Below, in pieces: positions 14,543-16,449 of a DNA stretch of 16,449 bases. Source of the DNA: Bacteroidota bacterium. Lineage in GTDB: Bacteria; Bacteroidota; Bacteroidia; Sphingobacteriales; Sphingobacteriaceae. A program made the position numbers and the translations under genes. Where the stretch lies: NCBI GenBank assembly GCA_025355225.1, contig JANYAB010000619.1, positions 1 to 16,449 of the forward strand. Reading direction: 5' to 3'. How positions within the stretch are numbered: position 1 is the stretch's first letter; the number at the start of each line of letters is the position of its first letter. Below the pieces are notes generated by a model. It was not told where the DNA came from. It was given only the letters and a program-made list of their open reading frames with translations, and did no database searches.

Positions 14543-15094
14543 TTGAATAGCCTGACCGACAACGCGATCATGCTCAGGGTGAAAGATGGTGACCTGGACA
14601 AGATGGGCCTGCTCTTTGAGCGGTACCATCGGCAGTTGTATGGTTTCCTGTTTCACATGACGTATCACCGCGAGGTTAGCGAGGATATGGTGCAGCAGGT
14701 TTTTTATAAGATGCTGAGGTACAGGCAAACGTTTACAGGCAGCGGCCAGTTTATACACTGGATGTACTCCATAGCCCGAAACGTTTTGAAGGACCAGGGC
14801 AAAAGGAAGCAATTGCAGATGCAGGCCGGAAACGCCGAACAGCTCGCAGATCAACTTCCGGGAGGGATAACACCGGAAGAACAATTAGAAAAAAAGGAAG
14901 CGAGAACAGGGCTATATAGAGCGATGGAAAAATTAAGCGATGATCACCGGGAAATTTTGACGCTGAGCAGGTTCCAGGAATTAAAGCACCAGGAGATAGC
15001 GCAGATACTGAATATATCTGAAGTTGCCGTGAAAACCCGTGCGCACCGTGCTTTGCGCGAGTTAAAAAATATTTATATAAATGCAGAACGTTAA
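14543..15094 (+). CDS. ECF-type RNA polymerase sigma factor
   Basis: A 183-residue extracytoplasmic-function sigma factor that directs RNA polymerase to its own promoter set. Region 2 spans about 22-89 (LFERYHRQLYGFLFHMT..., SEDMVQQVFYKMLRY, FIHWMYSIARNVLKDQGKRK) and region 4 about 127-178 (LSDDHREILTLSRFQELKHQEIAQILNISEVAVKTRAHRALRELK, a clear helix-turn-helix). The start is TTG at 14543: an in-frame TGA sits immediately before it, and the resulting N-terminus MNSLTDNAIML looks like the usual start of this group. The first ATG, at 14570, would remove nine residues. The anti-sigma gene follows after 12 bp, so this is the typical sigma/anti-sigma pair, held inactive at the membrane until a signal arrives. 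The target genes are unknown; self-activation of the operon is likely by analogy. Confidence 0.94.
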   Translation: MNSLTDNAIMLRVKDGDLDKMGLLFERYHRQLYGFLFHMTYHREVSEDMVQQVFYKMLRYRQTFTGSGQFIHWMYSIARNVLKDQGKRKQLQMQAGNAEQLADQLPGGITPEEQLEKKEARTGLYRAMEKLSDDHREILTLSRFQELKHQEIAQILNISEVAVKTRAHRALRELKNIYINAER

Positions 15095-15106
15095 AACAGG
15101 AATAAG

Positions 15107-15922
15107 ATGAAATGTGAGCAATACGAAGAACTGTTTGCAGGCTGGATCAACGGGGAGCTGACACCGGCTGAACGGGAAAAATTGGATCAGCACCTGATCG
15201 GATGCGCCGGATGCAGGGAAGAACTTGCAGCAATGCAGCAAATTTGGGATGTAATGGCCGAGGTTAAGGCACCGGAGCCGTCGGCCAATGTGCGGGTAAA
15301 GTTCCAGGCGATGCTGGATACCTATAAAGAATCTGTTCAGGATCAAAAAAGCAACTGGGATGGCATCAAAGAGCAACTGAGCCGTTTATGGCAATGGCAA
15401 CCCAGATGGCCTTTAGCTTACAGCCTGGCCATCTTGCTGATCGGCTTGGGTTGTGGTTACTTGTTTTTCCATACCGGGAAGGGTGCAGAGCAGGATCAGC
15501 AATTAAAGGAACTTACTTCGCAGGTACATGAGTTGAAGCAAACCATGATGCTGGCTTTGCTGGAAAATCCATCGGCATCCGAACGTATACGTGGGGTGAG
15601 TTATACCAGTGAGATCAAGCATGCAGATAAAGAAGTGATAGATGCTTTGCTGGCCACGCTGAATAATGACCCGAATGTGAATGTAAGATTAAGCACACTC
15701 GATGCACTCACACATTTGGCTAATCATCAGGAGGTGAGGCAAGGGTTGATCCAGTCCATCGTTCAGCAGGACTCTCCCCTGATGCAATCGGCAATAGCAG
15801 ACGTGATGCTGAAATTACAGGAAAAAAGATCGGTCAAACCATTTAAAGAATTATTAAAACAAAAGAATCTGGATCCTGGTGTTAAGGAAAAGATCAACCA
15901 AACGATAACGCAACTCATTTAA
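15107..15922 (+). CDS. Membrane-bound zinc-finger anti-sigma factor with HEAT-like sensor domain
   Basis: A 271-residue single-pass inner-membrane protein. The N-terminal cytoplasmic zinc-binding anti-sigma domain has C3 and the H29-x3-C33-x2-C36 signature and should bind the sigma factor encoded just upstream. A tryptophan-rich stretch (LWQWQPRW, about 94-101) leads into one membrane helix at about 102-121. Beyond it are a probable coiled coil (about 127-152, EQDQQLKELTSQVHELKQTM) and a helical region of HEAT/armadillo type (about 172-265), with paired helices such as VIDALLATLNNDPNVNVRLSTLDALTHL and LIQSIVQQDSPLMQSAIADVMLKL. By topology the HEAT part lies in the periplasm, which would make it the sensing or partner-binding side; this is inferred. 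It lies 12 bp after the sigma gene and 11 bp before the next gene, so the three are probably co-transcribed. Confidence 0.9.
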   Translation: MKCEQYEELFAGWINGELTPAEREKLDQHLIGCAGCREELAAMQQIWDVMAEVKAPEPSANVRVKFQAMLDTYKESVQDQKSNWDGIKEQLSRLWQWQPRWPLAYSLAILLIGLGCGYLFFHTGKGAEQDQQLKELTSQVHELKQTMMLALLENPSASERIRGVSYTSEIKHADKEVIDALLATLNNDPNVNVRLSTLDALTHLANHQEVRQGLIQSIVQQDSPLMQSAIADVMLKLQEKRSVKPFKELLKQKNLDPGVKEKINQTITQLI

Positions 15923-15933
15923 AAACAACAATT

Positions 15934-16449
15934 ATGAAAAGATTAATAATACCTGTTTTAACAGGGGTGGGACTGTTTTGCGCCCAAATGTCGGCCCGCG
16001 CCCAGGAGTTTAAGGAGCATATCAGTAAACAATTTACGCTGCAAAAATCTGCAGCTGAAAGCCTGGTGGGCATATATAATGTATTTGGGTCGATAAAAGT
16101 AGAAGGATACTCAGGCAACCAGGTGCTTATAGAGATCGATAAAACAATCTCCGCAAAAAATAACGAAGACCTGGAAGACGGCAAAAAGGAATTTAAACTG
16201 GAGTTTGAACAAAAACCCGACAGCCTTCTCTGCTACATTAGCGAGCCCTACAATACCCGTCCGCATACCTATCGGTACCATGAAGACTGGCATCATGATA
16301 TCAGATACACAGTAAAGCTGGAATTTACAGTAAAGATGCCTTTTAATGCGAACCTCAATGTGTCCACCGTTAATAATGGCAACATCGATGTAAAAGATGT
16401 GTATGGTGCTTTGCATGTAAATAATGTTAATGGAGGTATAACAATTGCC
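15934..16449 (+). CDS. Secreted DUF4097-type (beta-strand repeat) protein, 3' end outside window
   Basis: An open frame starts at ATG 15934 and runs to the window end, giving 172 residues. A signal peptide is clear: MKR, hydrophobic stretch, probable cleavage after A-R-A at 23. The mature part has SAAESLVGIYNVFGSIKVEGYSGNQV and, near the end, alternating strand and N-G-x-I/N-V turns (NVSTVNNGNIDVKDVYGALHVNNVNGGITI). This is the parallel beta-repeat look of DUF4097/adhesin-like domains. A histidine- and tyrosine-rich stretch (about 107-122) interrupts the repeats. It follows the anti-sigma gene by 11 bp and is probably its co-transcribed, exported partner: either the regulated output or a periplasmic ligand of the HEAT domain. 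The family call is moderate; the function is not known. Confidence 0.82.
   Translation, partial: MKRLIIPVLTGVGLFCAQMSARAQEFKEHISKQFTLQKSAAESLVGIYNVFGSIKVEGYSGNQVLIEIDKTISAKNNEDLEDGKKEFKLEFEQKPDSLLCYISEPYNTRPHTYRYHEDWHHDIRYTVKLEFTVKMPFNANLNVSTVNNGNIDVKDVYGALHVNNVNGGITIA

Overview
The window looks like chromosomal DNA of a Bacteroidota bacterium, most likely Sphingobacteriaceae (Mucilaginibacter/Pedobacter-like). The grounds are the roughly 800-residue MacB/FtsX-type permeases in a head-to-tail array, the style of the ECF sigma factor, a TAnnTTTG-type promoter and weak Shine-Dalgarno signals. This placement comes from recognising protein families, not from a database search.

Region 1 (1-11874, + strand) holds five tandem FtsX/MacB-like ABC permease genes. 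The first is cut at its 5' end by the window edge. Each complete copy has two FtsX halves: a transmembrane helix, a periplasmic MacB-type core domain and three more helices, then the same layout again. Each half carries a cytoplasmic KE[IV]G[ILV]RKV[LIVF]G motif (KEIAVRKVLG in the second half of copy 3), and all copies end in NP[VA]KSLK. No ATPase or membrane-fusion protein is visible. The spacers hold structured sequence: two blocks of degenerate 7-bp repeats (before copies 2 and 5), a ~190-bp MITE-like imperfect palindrome plus a C4/G4 hairpin repeat (before copy 3), and a sigma-54-like motif (before copy 4).

Region 2 (11904-12874) is an ankyrin-repeat protein gene 29 bp after the last permease. 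It converges on a GH30 gene, and a bidirectional rho-independent terminator lies between them.

Region 3 (12872-14401, - strand) is a secreted GH30 glycoside hydrolase with both catalytic glutamates and a good Bacteroidota-type promoter.

Region 4 (14543-16449, + strand) is a compact operon. It encodes an ECF sigma factor (TTG start), a membrane-bound zinc-finger anti-sigma factor with a C-terminal HEAT-like domain, and the first 172 codons of a secreted DUF4097-type protein cut by the window end. Together these look like a cell-envelope sensing circuit.

No tRNA, rRNA, CRISPR array, transposase gene or replication origin was seen. No gene-free stretch exceeds 300 bp.
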